The notes under the pieces: model-generated | Database searches by the model: none | The model's input: the letters and a program-made list of their open reading frames with translations, nothing else | Told to the model about the DNA's origin: nothing | Program-made: the position numbers and the translations under genes | Shown: positions 11,251 through 20,163 of the stretch, in pieces | How positions within the stretch are numbered: position 1 is the stretch's first letter | Layout: the number at the start of each line of letters is the position of its first letter | Origin: Alkalicoccus urumqiensis | GTDB taxonomy: Bacteria > Bacillota > Bacilli > Bacillales > Salisediminibacteriaceae | Reading direction: 5' to 3' | NCBI RefSeq assembly: GCF_002993335.1 | Contig: NZ_PVNS01000018.1 | Location: 1-42,808 of the forward strand | Length of the DNA stretch: 42,808 nt

Positions 11251-11512
11251 TGTGGATAAACTTATTAAGACCGGTTGAATAACTATCCACATAGTTATAC
11301 ACAGCTGTGGATAGCTCTAATTCCCGGGAGACTTTTCCACGAGAAAAACAACACCATCTTATCAAATAAATCCGCTGGTGGCAAACGTTTATTTAAGTTA
11401 TCCACAGTATTCCACCGGTTGTGTGTATTTTTTATCCACAGCACAAGATACTGTGAATGACCTGCGGAAAAGGGTGTGGAGGAAGTGAAATAAGCGCAAA
11501 AAGTTATCCACA
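11251..11512. other. oriC upstream DnaA-box cluster
   Basis: Perfect 9-mers are at 11251-11259 (TGTGGATAA), 11398-11406, 11432-11440 and 11504-11512 (TTATCCACA). One-mismatch boxes are at 11283-11291, 11295-11303 and 11306-11314. This corresponds to the incAB part of the bipartite B. subtilis origin; the other part lies between dnaA and dnaN. Gene orientation switches across this region. Confidence 0.85.
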
Positions 11513-11559
11513 GACGTGAAAAGAATTTTGGAGCGGGTTTTGTAGAAGGTAAAATCACG

Positions 11560-12253
11560 GCCGACACAAAAAGTAAAATCTATTTTTTAACACAGCTGTT
11601 TCTTCAAGATCAGCGATGCTCTGGCCGATGGACGATTTTCGGAAAATAAGGCTGGTTCAGCTCCGACCGGAAATGTTCTGACAGAAGAAGTGCTGCATGG
11701 TAAAAAAGTGTGCGTCCTCCCCTGAGTGATGAACGTCCGCTTAATATGAAAGAGGAATGTTTCCTGGAGCGGAGGAGGCAGCGTCGCTCGCGGTGGATGG
11801 AGAAGTGAGACTTTTCCGGTCTGCTGTTGGAATGCCGGTTGGAGAAGCTTGCTGGCTATCCCTTTACTATTAGAAGCACGGCTTCGCGCGGCCACGCCTT
11901 AAACCAAAGGCCGGCTCCACTCCCAAAACGGGGAGCGGTCCGGAAGCAGAGGGCCGCCGGGGTGTGGCGGCCGGTCGTCCTGGTCGTCATACGGAACCGG
12001 AAGACCGCGTGCGGAGAGGCGCCCGCCTCTGCCTGCCGCAGCATGGAGAAGTTGGACTTTACTGGTGCGCTGCGGGAATATTGGGTGGAGAAGTTGGAAT
12101 ATAGACGGGAGAAGTGAGACTATGGCAGGGAAGTGAGAACGGGCTGCCTCGTAGTGAGACTGGAACGAGCAGTTGTTGGAGCGGAAGCGTCCGTTATAAG
12201 ACAAACCTGCTCAGAAGTAAGACTCCGCAGCCGCTGCGCTTCCTTGATTCGGC
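11560..12253. repeat. Repeat island between oriC and rpmH (array copy C)
   Basis: I see no gene in this stretch. It begins an array at CGGTGGATGG (11791-11800) with units near 11807, 11829 and 11849. A GC-rich insert follows (about 11860-12040), and then nine degenerate units start near 12054, 12075, 12096, 12116, 12135, 12156, 12177, 12198 and 12219. Most contain GAAGT followed by GGA, GAG or TGGA. Spacing is about 21 bp with a 19-bp step between units 4 and 5, as in the arrays near 24.94 and 34.06 kb. The insert carries an 18-base exact inverted match to 42637-42654. Confidence 0.6.
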
Positions 12254-12350
12254 TTCCCTTCGGAACGCGTACGGCTGCAGGTGCGGCAGAAAGCGGAATC
12301 CTTTCAACAGATCTCCCTTTTTTAAAATCAGGCGGGTTCTGCCTGGTTTA
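12254..12350 (+). repeat. Dispersed repeat F, copy 1
   Basis: This block of about 97 bp shares CGGAACGCGTACGGCTGCAG and a gapped similarity downstream, including a TTTTAAAA-flanked hairpin, with 20622-20728. The hairpin here is AATCAGGC/GCCTGGTT. It ends just upstream of the rpmH promoter, so it may end transcription entering from the left. Confidence 0.6.
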
Positions 12351-12365
12351 TTTCAACACGGGCTA

Positions 12366-12394
12366 TTGACACGAGCGGGGAGAGAAATTATAAT
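12366..12394 (+). promoter_or_regulatory. Perfect consensus promoter of rpmH
   Basis: TTGACA (12366-12371), 17-bp spacer, TATAAT (12389-12394): 12 of 12 sigma-A consensus bases at optimal spacing, about 160 bases before rpmH. Very strong transcription is expected for this ribosomal protein gene. Confidence 0.92.
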
Positions 12395-12554
12395 TTACAA
12401 GACTGCCTTCAGAAGACGAAGGACGCAGAGATAGAAACGATACAGAGCGTCCGTGAAAACTCTCGTCGATTTCAGGTGCAGCCGGGAAGCTGCGGGAGTG
12501 GGTATGGGCGGTCTGACAGGAAAAGCAATTTAGTATATCCGGGAGGTGGAACAC

Positions 12555-12692
12555 ATGGGTAAGCCGACATTCAATCCAAATAACCGTAAGCGTAAGATGA
12601 ACCACGGTTTCCGTGCGCGCATGGCGACTAAGAATGGCCGTAAAGTACTGGCCAACCGCCGCCGTAAAGGCCGCAAGGTTCTATCCGCGTAA
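12555..12692 (+). CDS. rpmH: 50S ribosomal protein L34
   Basis: This 45-residue basic protein starts [20 protein letters not shown] and ends GRKVLSA, the L34 pattern. L34 binds 23S rRNA in the large subunit. The MGKPTF start, rather than the MKRTF of B. subtilis, is common in other bacilli. The ribosome site GGGAGGTGG lies 5 bases upstream. It is transcribed divergently from dnaA, as in nearly all bacteria. Confidence 0.98.
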   Translation: MGKPTFNPNNRKRKMNHGFRARMATKNGRKVLANRRRKGRKVLSA

Positions 12693-12695
12693 GGA

Positions 12696-12728
12696 AAAGA
12701 CCACTGCATTGTTCAGTGGTCTTTTTTT
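12696..12728 (+). terminator. Terminator between rpmH and rnpA
   Basis: Stem AAAGACCACTG/CAGTGGTCTTT with a 7-nt loop, followed by T. It lies directly after the rpmH stop and lets L34 be made in excess over RnpA, which also has its own promoter. Confidence 0.9.
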
Positions 12729-12835
12729 ACAGCGGTCCCTTTTTGAACATGTAGCAGCTGTCCTGCCGTTGCCGGAAAAGGACAGCTGTTTGCATGTCTG
12801 TAGAAAGAATGTCACAGAAACGCCCCTCTGTCTGA

Positions 12836-12864
12836 TTGAAGGCGGGGGAAAGTTTCGGTACAAT
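12836..12864 (+). promoter_or_regulatory. Promoter of rnpA-yidD-yidC-jag
   Basis: -35 TTGAAG (12836-12841), 17-bp spacer, -10 TACAAT (12859-12864), 43 bases before the rnpA start. Confidence 0.65.
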
Positions 12865-12907
12865 GAAGAGCGTTACCGGCGCTTTTCAGTTGTAATCGGA
12901 GGCGCAG

Positions 12908-13252
12908 ATGAAAAAACAGCATCGATTAAGAAAAAACGAAGAGTTTCAGCAGGTTTTCCGTTACGGCTCTTCGTCAGCCAACCGCCAGTTCGTCGTCTAT
13001 CAGCGGAAAAAGCCCGATCAGAAAGCGATCCGCATCGGGCTGTCCGTCAGCAAAAAGCTGGGGAACGCAGTGACGCGCAACCGGATTAAGCGGCTGATGA
13101 AAGAAGTTCTGCGTGCAGAGGCACCTTCTCTGTATCAGGAGCGCGATATTGTCATTATCGCACGGAAGCCGGCTGCAGAAATGGAATTGGATGAGATGAA
13201 GAAATCATTGAAGCATGTGCTTAAGGTAGCCAAGCTGGTCAACCGCCGGTAA
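12908..13252 (+). CDS. rnpA: Ribonuclease P protein component
   Basis: RnpA assists the catalytic RNA of RNase P in trimming tRNA 5' ends. The RNR motif is visible as [21 protein letters not shown], preceded by [15 protein letters not shown] and [10 protein letters not shown]. The 114 residues are strongly basic, typical of the family. GGAGG precedes the ATG by 5 bases. It is followed 19 bases later by yidD, a standard cluster. Confidence 0.97.
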   Translation: MKKQHRLRKNEEFQQVFRYGSSSANRQFVVYQRKKPDQKAIRIGLSVSKKLGNAVTRNRIKRLMKEVLRAEAPSLYQERDIVIIARKPAAEMELDEMKKSLKHVLKVAKLVNRR

Positions 13253-13271
13253 AACAGGAGGCGCATTTCAT

Positions 13272-13517
13272 ATGAAGAAACTGGTTATCGGAAGTATCCG
13301 TCTGTATCAGCGGTATATTTCCCGGTTCACACCTCCAACCTGCCGCTTCTATCCAACCTGCTCCCACTACGGCATCGAGGCAGTGCAGGTTCACGGAGTG
13401 GTACGGGGAAGTGTACTGACGATCCGCCGGCTTGCCAAGTGCCATCCATTTCATCCAGGGGGGATTGATCCGGTTCCCGGGAAGAAAAAAGGTGAAGAGG
13501 TGCAGGAAGATAACTGA
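13272..13517 (+). CDS. yidD: Membrane protein insertion efficiency factor YidD
   Basis: YidD is a small membrane-associated protein that improves YidC-dependent insertion. The conserved core [14 protein letters not shown] (24-37) and [14 protein letters not shown] (56-69) with its cysteines are present. The N-terminal YQRYISRF is amphipathic. Length 81 is normal. AGGAGG lies upstream of the ATG. A TTCCCGGGAA palindrome occurs near its end (13474-13483). Confidence 0.95.
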   Translation: MKKLVIGSIRLYQRYISRFTPPTCRFYPTCSHYGIEAVQVHGVVRGSVLTIRRLAKCHPFHPGGIDPVPGKKKGEEVQEDN

Positions 13518-13548
13518 GCTGCATCGAATAGAATAGGAGGACCATCAA

Positions 13549-14358
13549 GTGGTGAAAAAGTTAAGTCTGGCGGCGTTGTTTGCCGGCATCATGCTCGTTA
13601 TGGCAGGGTGCTTCAACATCGACCAGCCAATTTCGGAAGAAAACACTGGTATCTGGGACCCGTTTTTTGTGTATCCACTGTCGTGGCTGATGACGACGAT
13701 CGCCGAAGCGCTCGGCAACAGCTATGGACTCGCGATCATCATCGTGACGATCCTGCTGCGTATCCTCATCCTGCCGCTCATGATCAAGCAGACGAAGAGT
13801 ACAAAAGCCATGCAGGCACTGCAGCCGCAGATGAAAGAACTGCGTGAGAAGTACAGTGCGAAAGACCAGCAGACCCAGCAGAAGCTTCAGCAGGAAATGA
13901 TGCAGCTGTTTCAGCAGCACGGCGTCAATCCGCTTGCCGGGTGTCTGCCGATTCTCGTGCAGATGCCGATTTTAATTGCGTTTTATCACGCCATTATCCG
14001 GACGCCGTCCATTAACCCGGATGTCGATCCGAGCTACACCGGCCAGGCACAGGAATTTCTCTGGTTCGAGCTCGGAAGTGCAGACCCATTCTTCCTTCTG
14101 CCGCTGATCGCAGGTGCGACCACGTTTATTCAGCAGAAGATGATGATGGTGCAGGACAACCCGCAGATGAAGGCGCTTCTGTATATTATGCCGATCATGA
14201 TCATGGCATTTGCAGCGTTCTTCCCGTCGGCACTTGCGCTGTACTGGGTTATCGGTAACCTGTTTATGATCGTACAGACATACTTCATTACCGGCCCGAA
14301 TGTCGGTAAGAAAAAAGAAACCGCCGATCAGGCGAAAGCGGGGGGAGCGAAAGGCTAG
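13549..14358 (+). CDS. yidC: Membrane insertase YidC (SpoIIIJ/OxaA1)
   Basis: YidC inserts and folds membrane proteins, with or without SecYEG. The 269 residues begin with a lipoprotein signal (hydrophobic stretch, then MAGC, the lipid-modified Cys near residue 21). There are five membrane segments, and the polar region [20 protein letters not shown] lies in the first cytoplasmic loop. Start is GTG 8 bases after AGGAGG; a second GTG follows at once and could also be used. The stop TAG shares its last base with the GTG start of jag, so translation is coupled. In B. subtilis this paralogue (SpoIIIJ) is needed for spore development; sporulation here is not shown. Confidence 0.96.
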   Translation: MVKKLSLAALFAGIMLVMAGCFNIDQPISEENTGIWDPFFVYPLSWLMTTIAEALGNSYGLAIIIVTILLRILILPLMIKQTKSTKAMQALQPQMKELREKYSAKDQQTQQKLQQEMMQLFQQHGVNPLAGCLPILVQMPILIAFYHAIIRTPSINPDVDPSYTGQAQEFLWFELGSADPFFLLPLIAGATTFIQQKMMMVQDNPQMKALLYIMPIMIMAFAAFFPSALALYWVIGNLFMIVQTYFITGPNVGKKKETADQAKAGGAKG

Positions 14359-14987
14359 TGAAAAAAGTGACCGTATCCGGAAAAACCGTTGAGGAAGCCG
14401 TAAAGCAGGGCCTCGAGAAACTTGAGGCACAAGAGACGGAGGTTCATATTCGTGTACTTGAAGAACCGCAGAAAGGGTTTTTCGGGCTGCTCGGAGCCCG
14501 TCCTGCCCTGGTGGAGCTCGAACGGAAACCGGATCCGGTCCGCGAAGGCCTTCTCTTTCTCCGTGACGTCATTGATCAAATGGGCATTCATGCCTCGGTG
14601 GAGCAGGAAGACCGCGACGGAACGATCTGCTTTCATATCCACAGTGCAGAAGCAGGCGTGCTGATCGGAAAACGCGGTCAGACGCTCGATTCCCTGCAGT
14701 ATCTGGTGAATCTGGCGGCGAACCGCCAGTCGGAGGAGTATCTCCGGATTACACTGGATGCGGAAGGGTACCGGAGCCGCCGGAAAGAAGCGCTCGAAGT
14801 GCTGGCGGAGCGGCTGGCGGAAAAGGCCGTACGCCTGAAAAAGGAAGTCCGCCTCGAGCCGATGAGTGCCCATGAACGAAAAATGATTCATCATACACTG
14901 CAGAAAAACCCGCGTGTGACGACGTATTCAGACGGGAAAGAACCGAACCGCCGTATCGTCGTCGTACCGAAGCAGTCAGCCAATTAA
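14358..14987 (+). CDS. jag: RNA-binding protein Jag/KhpB
   Basis: Jag (KhpB, EloR) has a Jag-N domain (about 1-50, with KGFFGLLGARPA), a KH domain (IGKRGQTLDSLQYLVNLAANR, near 105-125) and an R3H domain with SAHERKMIHHTL. It binds RNA with KhpA and affects elongation and division. Start is GTG overlapping the yidC stop. Length 209 matches B. subtilis. Confidence 0.95.
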   Translation: MKKVTVSGKTVEEAVKQGLEKLEAQETEVHIRVLEEPQKGFFGLLGARPALVELERKPDPVREGLLFLRDVIDQMGIHASVEQEDRDGTICFHIHSAEAGVLIGKRGQTLDSLQYLVNLAANRQSEEYLRITLDAEGYRSRRKEALEVLAERLAEKAVRLKKEVRLEPMSAHERKMIHHTLQKNPRVTTYSDGKEPNRRIVVVPKQSAN

Positions 14988-14997
14988 ATGCAGCCAG

Positions 14998-15028
14998 ACG
15001 CCGTCCCGATTCCCGGGGCGGCGTTTTT
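14998..15028 (+). terminator. Terminator after jag
   Basis: Stem ACGCCG.CCC / GGG.CGGCGT with one mismatched pair, followed by five T. It ends the rnpA-jag unit. Confidence 0.88.
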
Positions 15029-15119
15029 GCAGGGAGCGCTGCCAGAGCTCTCTCTTTCGTTTTGAACAAGAGTGTGCTATTCTGTTAAGTTGGAATCAAC
15101 GAAAAGGAGGGAGAGCCTT

Positions 15120-16496
15120 ATGGAAACGGAAACGATCGCGGCGATTTCCACACCGATGGGAGAAGGAGCTATCGGCATCGTCCGTATCAGTGGTCCGGAA
15201 GCGGTGCAGACTGCGGACAAACTGTATAAGGGAAAGCAGTCTCTCCAGGAGGTGGACAGCCATACGATCAATTATGGTCATCTCGTGGACCCGAAGAGCG
15301 GACAGACCGTGGAGGAAGTGATGGTTTCCGTCCTGCGGGCGCCCCGGACGTATACAAAGGAAGACATGATTGAAGTCAACTGCCACGGGGGACTTACCTC
15401 GGTAAACCGCGTGCTGCAGCTCATTCTCGCCCACGGCCCGCGTCTGGCGGAGCCCGGCGAATTCACGAAACGGGCGTTTCTCCACGGCCGGATCGACCTG
15501 TCCCAGGCGGAAGGCGTCATGGATCTCATCCGTGCGAAAACGGACCGCGCCATGAACGTGGCGATGAATCAGGTGGAGGGACGTCTTTCCACACGCATTC
15601 AGCGGCTCCGGCAGCTGCTTTTAGAAACGGTCGCTTCAGTGGAAGTGAATATCGACTATCCGGAGTTCGACGCAGAGGAGATTACCGTGCAGATGGTGCG
15701 CGACAAAGGCGGAGAAGTCCGCCGGGATATCGAACAGCTGCTGCAGACCGCCCATCAGGGAAAAATACTGCGTGAAGGACTGTCCACGGTGATCATCGGC
15801 CGGCCGAATGTCGGGAAATCATCGCTGTTAAACAGCCTCGTGCATGAGGAAAAAGCGATCGTCACCGACATTCCCGGAACGACACGCGACGTCGTGGAAG
15901 AGTACGTCAACGTGCGCGGGGTACCGCTCCGGCTTCTCGATACGGCCGGCATCCGTGAAACAGAGGATATCGTCGAGCGCCTCGGCGTCCAGCGTTCCCG
16001 TGAAGTCGTCGCAGGCGCTGAACTCGTGCTGCTCGTGTTAAATTACAATGAAGCACTGACAGAGGCCGATGAAGAACTGTTCCAGCTCATCGACGGCCAG
16101 GAGGCGATCATCGTCGTCAACAAAACCGATCTGGAAGAAAACGTCGATATGGAGCGGGTCCGTACGCTCGCCGGAGGCAATCCGGTCGTTTCGACCTCAC
16201 TTATGAAAGATGAAGGAATCGATGAACTGGAGGAGGGCATCCGGACGCTGTTTTTCGCAGGGGAAATGGACTCCGGCGATATGTCGTACGTGTCCAACTC
16301 CCGCCACATTGCGCTGTTGGAGCAGGCGCTCCGCTCGATGGATGAGGCGCTTTCCTCCGCGGAAAACGGCATGCCGGTGGATATGGTTCAGATCGATATT
16401 ACCCGGACGTGGGAAATTCTCGGCGAAGTCATTGGAGAAAGTGTGCAGGATAGTTTAATTGACCAGTTGTTTTCGCAATTCTGCTTAGGAAAATAA
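15120..16496 (+). CDS. mnmE: tRNA uridine-5-carboxymethylaminomethyl modification GTPase MnmE
   Basis: MnmE, with MnmG, modifies the wobble uridine (cmnm5U34) of several tRNAs. The N-terminal tetrahydrofolate-binding domain (about 1-115) is followed by helices and an inserted G domain: GRPNVGKSS (G1, about 227), IPGTTRD (G2), DTAG (G3) and NKTD (G4). The C-terminal CLGK carries the conserved cysteine. Start is the ATG at 15120 with AAAGGAGGGAG upstream; earlier in-frame codons lack a ribosome site. The 458 residues are typical. mnmG follows 15 bases later. Confidence 0.97.
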   Translation: METETIAAISTPMGEGAIGIVRISGPEAVQTADKLYKGKQSLQEVDSHTINYGHLVDPKSGQTVEEVMVSVLRAPRTYTKEDMIEVNCHGGLTSVNRVLQLILAHGPRLAEPGEFTKRAFLHGRIDLSQAEGVMDLIRAKTDRAMNVAMNQVEGRLSTRIQRLRQLLLETVASVEVNIDYPEFDAEEITVQMVRDKGGEVRRDIEQLLQTAHQGKILREGLSTVIIGRPNVGKSSLLNSLVHEEKAIVTDIPGTTRDVVEEYVNVRGVPLRLLDTAGIRETEDIVERLGVQRSREVVAGAELVLLVLNYNEALTEADEELFQLIDGQEAIIVVNKTDLEENVDMERVRTLAGGNPVVSTSLMKDEGIDELEEGIRTLFFAGEMDSGDMSYVSNSRHIALLEQALRSMDEALSSAENGMPVDMVQIDITRTWEILGEVIGESVQDSLIDQLFSQFCLGK

Positions 16497-16511
16497 AGGA
16501 GGACATCCATC

Positions 16512-18404
16512 ATGGGATATCATGGAGGAGAATTTGATGTCATTGTGATCGGGGCCGGACATTCCGGTGTGGAGGCAGGTCTGGCATCGGCACGCGCCGG
16601 AGCCAATACGCTGATGCTCACACTGAATCTCGACGCCGTCGCCTACATGCCGTGCAACCCGTCCGTCGGTGGACCGGCGAAAGGGATCGTCGTAAGAGAA
16701 ATTGACGCACTCGGCGGGGAAATGGCACGAAACATTGATAAAACACACATTCAGATGCGGATGCTCAATACAGGAAAAGGACCTGCCGTACGGGCACTCC
16801 GTGCGCAGGCGGATAAATTTTTGTACCAGCAGGAAATGAAGCAGACGATTGAAGAAACGGAAAACCTGCTTCTCCGCCAGGGTATGGTGGAGCGGCTTAT
16901 TATTGAAGACGATCAGGTAAAAGGCGTCATTACGCAGACAGGAGCCGAGTACCGGGCGGGGGCGGTCATCGTCACGACCGGAACGTACCTGCGCGGCAAA
17001 GTCATTCTCGGTGAGCTTTCCTACGAGAGCGGTCCGAATAACATGCAGCCGTCCGTCAACCTCTCCTACCATATGCAGGAGCTCGGGTTTAAGATGGAGC
17101 GGTTTAAGACAGGGACTCCACCGCGTGTCGTCAGCAGCACGATCGATTACGACAAAACGGAAATCCAGCCTGGCGATGATGTTCCGCGCGCGTTTTCCTA
17201 TGAAACCGTTCAGTATATCACCGACCAGCTGCCCTGCTGGCTCACGTATACGAACGACGAGACCCACGAGCTGATCAACAATAACCTGACGCGCTCGCCG
17301 ATGTATTCCGGCATGATCGAAGGAACCGGTCCGCGCTACTGCCCGTCGATCGAAGATAAAGTCGTCCGCTTCAGCGACAAGCCGCGCCACCAGATTTTCC
17401 TGGAGCCGGAAGGGCGCAACACGCAGGAAGTGTATGTCCAGGGACTCTCTACAAGCCTGCCGGAAGATATTCAGCAGCGCATTCTTAAAACGATTCCGGG
17501 GCTCGAGCACGTGCAGATGATGCGTCCGGGCTATGCGATCGAGTACGATGCGATCGTGCCGACGCAGCTGTGGCCGTCGCTTGAAACGAAGAAAATCAGC
17601 GGTCTCTTTACAGCCGGCCAGATTAATGGCACGAGCGGCTATGAAGAAGCAGCCGGCCAGGGACTCATGGCTGGCATCAATGCGGCCATGAAAGTGCAGG
17701 GCCGCGAGCCGGTCGTTCTTGACCGTTCAGAAGCGTATATCGGCGTCATGATCGATGATCTTATCACGAAAGGCACCGAGGAACCGTACCGCCTTCTGAC
17801 GTCCCGGGCGGAATACCGCCTGCTTCTCCGTCACGATAACGCCGATCTCCGTCTGACGGAAAAAGGCCATGACATCGGCCTCATTTCCGACGAGCGCTTC
17901 GCCCGGTTTGAAGCGAAAAAAGAAGAGATCGCCCTTGAAGTGAAGCGTCTGGAGAAAACGACGATCAAAGCAGAGGAAGCGGCGCAGCAGGTGATGGAAG
18001 AAGCTGGATCCTCGGCACTGAAAGACGCTATTAACGCAGCCGCGCTGCTGAAGCGTCCGGAAATCACGTACGCGGAAGTAGAGAAACTGGCACCGGCAGA
18101 GAAGCCGCTGACAGATGATGTTAAAGAGCAGGTGGAAATCCACATTAAATACGAAGGCTACATCGCCAAGCAGATGGAGCAGGTGGAAAAGCTGCGTAAA
18201 ATGGAAAACAAAAAACTTCCGGAAGACCTGGATTATCACGCGATCAGCAGTCTGGCACTGGAAGCACGTGAAAAGCTGACCGAAGTCCGTCCGCTTTCTG
18301 TTGCCCAGGCATCCCGTGTCTCCGGAGTAAATCCGGCGGACATTTCAGTACTGCTCGTCTACCTCGAGCAGGGACAGCTGCAGAAAACAGCAGCACAAGG
18401 ATAA
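16512..18404 (+). CDS. mnmG: tRNA modification enzyme MnmG (GidA)
   Basis: MnmG is the FAD-binding partner of MnmE. The dinucleotide fold is [18 protein letters not shown] (13-30), with [11 protein letters not shown] (47-57) around the catalytic cysteine. GTYLRGKV and the conserved [19 protein letters not shown] follow. The C-terminal helical domain contacts MnmE. Length 630 is standard. AAAGGAGG lies upstream. It is followed 16 bases later by rsmG. Confidence 0.98.
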   Translation: MGYHGGEFDVIVIGAGHSGVEAGLASARAGANTLMLTLNLDAVAYMPCNPSVGGPAKGIVVREIDALGGEMARNIDKTHIQMRMLNTGKGPAVRALRAQADKFLYQQEMKQTIEETENLLLRQGMVERLIIEDDQVKGVITQTGAEYRAGAVIVTTGTYLRGKVILGELSYESGPNNMQPSVNLSYHMQELGFKMERFKTGTPPRVVSSTIDYDKTEIQPGDDVPRAFSYETVQYITDQLPCWLTYTNDETHELINNNLTRSPMYSGMIEGTGPRYCPSIEDKVVRFSDKPRHQIFLEPEGRNTQEVYVQGLSTSLPEDIQQRILKTIPGLEHVQMMRPGYAIEYDAIVPTQLWPSLETKKISGLFTAGQINGTSGYEEAAGQGLMAGINAAMKVQGREPVVLDRSEAYIGVMIDDLITKGTEEPYRLLTSRAEYRLLLRHDNADLRLTEKGHDIGLISDERFARFEAKKEEIALEVKRLEKTTIKAEEAAQQVMEEAGSSALKDAINAAALLKRPEITYAEVEKLAPAEKPLTDDVKEQVEIHIKYEGYIAKQMEQVEKLRKMENKKLPEDLDYHAISSLALEAREKLTEVRPLSVAQASRVSGVNPADISVLLVYLEQGQLQKTAAQG

Positions 18405-18420
18405 AGGAGGAGCAGGCAGG

Positions 18421-19143
18421 ATGAATGAAGCGGCACTTCAGCAGGCACTGGCAGAGCAGAATATCACACTTTCCACCGATCAGCAGAAGCAGCTGGAGCG
18501 GTACTACGGCGTACTGGTGGATTGGAATGAGCGGATGAACCTGACCGCTATTACAGAAAAGGAAGAAGTATACCTGAAGCATTTCTACGATTCGATTTCG
18601 GCAGCGTTCTCCTTTGATTTCGACCGTCCGCTGAAAGTAGCGGATGTCGGTGCAGGTGCCGGCTTTCCCAGCCTGCCGCTGAAAATCTGTTTTCCGGAGC
18701 TCGATGTTACGATCGTCGACTCCCTTCAGAAGCGGATTACGTTTTTAAATGCGCTCGCGGAGGAACTGTCGCTGACCGGCGTGGCATTCCACCACGACCG
18801 GGCGGAGCAGTTCGGCCGCCGTCCCGACCACCGGGAGGCCTACGACGTCGTTGTTTCCCGCGCGGTGGCAAGACTGCCGGTGCTGGCAGAACTCTGCCTG
18901 CCGCTCGTGAAAAAAGGCGGCACCTTCATTGCCATGAAAGCGTCCGGAGCGGAAGAGGAGCTCCGTGATGCGGAGAAAGCCATTCCGCTTCTCGGCGGAA
19001 AGGTCGAGGAGGCAGCGTCGTTTTCCCTCCCGGAGGATGGCGGACAGCGGACAGTGATCCGGATCCGGAAAGAAAAAGCGACGCCGAAAAAATTTCCGAG
19101 AAAGCCGGGGACGCCGAATAAAGAGCCGATCCTGCCTTCATAG
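18421..19143 (+). CDS. rsmG: 16S rRNA (guanine-N7) methyltransferase RsmG (GidB)
   Basis: RsmG methylates a guanine in the 530 loop of 16S rRNA; its loss gives low-level streptomycin resistance in other bacteria. The SAM motif is [17 protein letters not shown] (about 74-90), followed by [12 protein letters not shown] and the [12 protein letters not shown] region. The C terminus is basic ([12 protein letters not shown]). At 240 residues it is full length. It ends the mnmE-mnmG-rsmG unit. Confidence 0.97.
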   Translation: MNEAALQQALAEQNITLSTDQQKQLERYYGVLVDWNERMNLTAITEKEEVYLKHFYDSISAAFSFDFDRPLKVADVGAGAGFPSLPLKICFPELDVTIVDSLQKRITFLNALAEELSLTGVAFHHDRAEQFGRRPDHREAYDVVVSRAVARLPVLAELCLPLVKKGGTFIAMKASGAEEELRDAEKAIPLLGGKVEEAASFSLPEDGGQRTVIRIRKEKATPKKFPRKPGTPNKEPILPS

Positions 19144-19185
19144 AAACACCCGTTCCTTAATTTCCGCACAAAGTCGTAGATTTCA

Positions 19186-19194
19186 TGATATAAT
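19186..19194 (+). promoter_or_regulatory. Extended -10 promoter of noc
   Basis: TG-A-TATAAT is an extended -10 element with no clear -35. The surrounding TTTCATGATATAAT is nearly identical to the sequence before parA (TTTCATGATATGAT). Confidence 0.6.
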
Positions 19195-19223
19195 ACTCGG
19201 CAGAAGGTTAGAGGGTCCATGCG

Positions 19224-19239
19224 TGTTTCACGTGAAACA
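19224..19239. promoter_or_regulatory. parS site 1 (noc leader)
   Basis: TGTTTCACGTGAAACA is a perfect match to the Bacillus parS consensus bound by ParB/Spo0J. It sits inside a larger near-palindrome (CCATG at 19217-19221, CATGG at 19242-19246) between the noc promoter and start codon, so ParB loading could influence noc transcription. Confidence 0.95.
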
Positions 19240-19271
19240 GCCATGGAGAGACTGGTAAGGGTGGTGTCACC

Positions 19272-20123
19272 GTGAAACAGCCATTTTCTAAACTGTTTGG
19301 CTTAACGGAGAAAAAAGGAGCAGGGACGGAAGACGCACTGGTGGAAAGCGGAGAATCTGTCCGGCAGATACCGGTGGAGAAGCTGTCGCCGAATCCGTTT
19401 CAGCCGCGTACAGTATTTGTCGAAGAGAAAATTGAAGAGCTGGCGCAGACGATTCATACGCACGGCATGATTCAGCCGATCGTCGCCCGGGAAAAGGACG
19501 GCGGCTATGAGATTATTGCCGGTGAGCGCCGCTGGCGGGCCGCGAAGTCAGCCGGACTGGAGACTGTTCCTGTCGTCGTCAACAATCTGGACGACACGAA
19601 AACGGCGTCGGTAGCACTGATTGAGAACCTGCAGCGCGAAGGACTTACGTCCATTGAAGAAGCGCAGGCCTACGCGCGGCTTCTCGAGCTGCATCAGCTG
19701 ACGCAGGAAAGCCTCGCCCAGCGGCTCGGCAAAAGCCAGTCCACGGTTGCAAATAAGCTCCGCCTGCTGCAGCTGCCGTCCAAAGTGAAGGATGCGCTGT
19801 TGAAGCGGGAGATCAGCGAGCGCCACGCCCGCGCGCTGCTGCATCTGGAAACAGAAGAGCAGCAGAACGAACTCGTGGAGCGGATTGTGGAAGAAGGGCT
19901 TAACGTCAAAGAAACAGAGCAGGCTGCTGCGAAAATGATGGCGCCGCCCGCACCGAAGAAAGAAAAACCGGTTCGAAAAAGCGTCTCCCGCGACATGCGT
20001 CTCGCCATGAACACGATCCGCAAATCGGTCGACATGGTGGAGCAGAGCGGACTGAACGTCGATACGGATGAAGAAGAGCACGACGATTACTATCAGTTCA
20101 CCATCCGCATTCCGAAGAAATAA
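19272..20123 (+). CDS. noc: Nucleoid occlusion protein Noc
   Basis: Noc is a ParB paralogue that binds its own DNA sites and the membrane and blocks division over the nucleoid. The N terminus KQPFSKLFGLTEKKG is the membrane-targeting amphipathic helix that separates Noc from ParB. The CTP-binding fold has GERRWRAAKSAG (about 83-94) and ALIENLQREGLTSIEEA. The helix-turn-helix includes AQRLGKSQSTVANKLRLL. Length 283 equals B. subtilis Noc. Start is GTG with a modest ribosome site. It is separated from parA by about 800 bases of repeat DNA, whereas in B. subtilis the genes are close. Confidence 0.95.
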   Translation: MKQPFSKLFGLTEKKGAGTEDALVESGESVRQIPVEKLSPNPFQPRTVFVEEKIEELAQTIHTHGMIQPIVAREKDGGYEIIAGERRWRAAKSAGLETVPVVVNNLDDTKTASVALIENLQREGLTSIEEAQAYARLLELHQLTQESLAQRLGKSQSTVANKLRLLQLPSKVKDALLKREISERHARALLHLETEEQQNELVERIVEEGLNVKETEQAAAKMMAPPAPKKEKPVRKSVSRDMRLAMNTIRKSVDMVEQSGLNVDTDEEEHDDYYQFTIRIPKK

Positions 20124-20128
20124 CGCGA

Positions 20129-20157
20129 AGACTCTCCACAGCGGAGGGTCTTTTTTT
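20129..20157 (+). terminator. Terminator after noc
   Basis: Stem AGACTCTCC/GGAGGGTCT (one wobble) with a short loop, followed by seven T. A repeat element begins 7 bases further on. Confidence 0.88.
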
Positions 20158-20163
20158 GTAGGG

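Noticed and set aside
11081-11365. Longer dnaA frame beginning with ATG at 11365
   Set aside because: It would include the dnaA promoter and DnaA boxes; the GTG at 11083 has a strong ribosome site and the family N terminus.
11827-12434. Several frames of 60-106 codons between oriC and rpmH
   Set aside because: They overlap repeat units and both strands compete equally; no ribosome sites.
12613-13089. Open frame of 158 codons across rpmH and rnpA
   Set aside because: It is out of frame with both real genes and contains the rpmH terminator.
16485-17510. Open frame of 341 codons opposite mnmG
   Set aside because: Antisense to a clear MnmG sequence and without recognisable domains.
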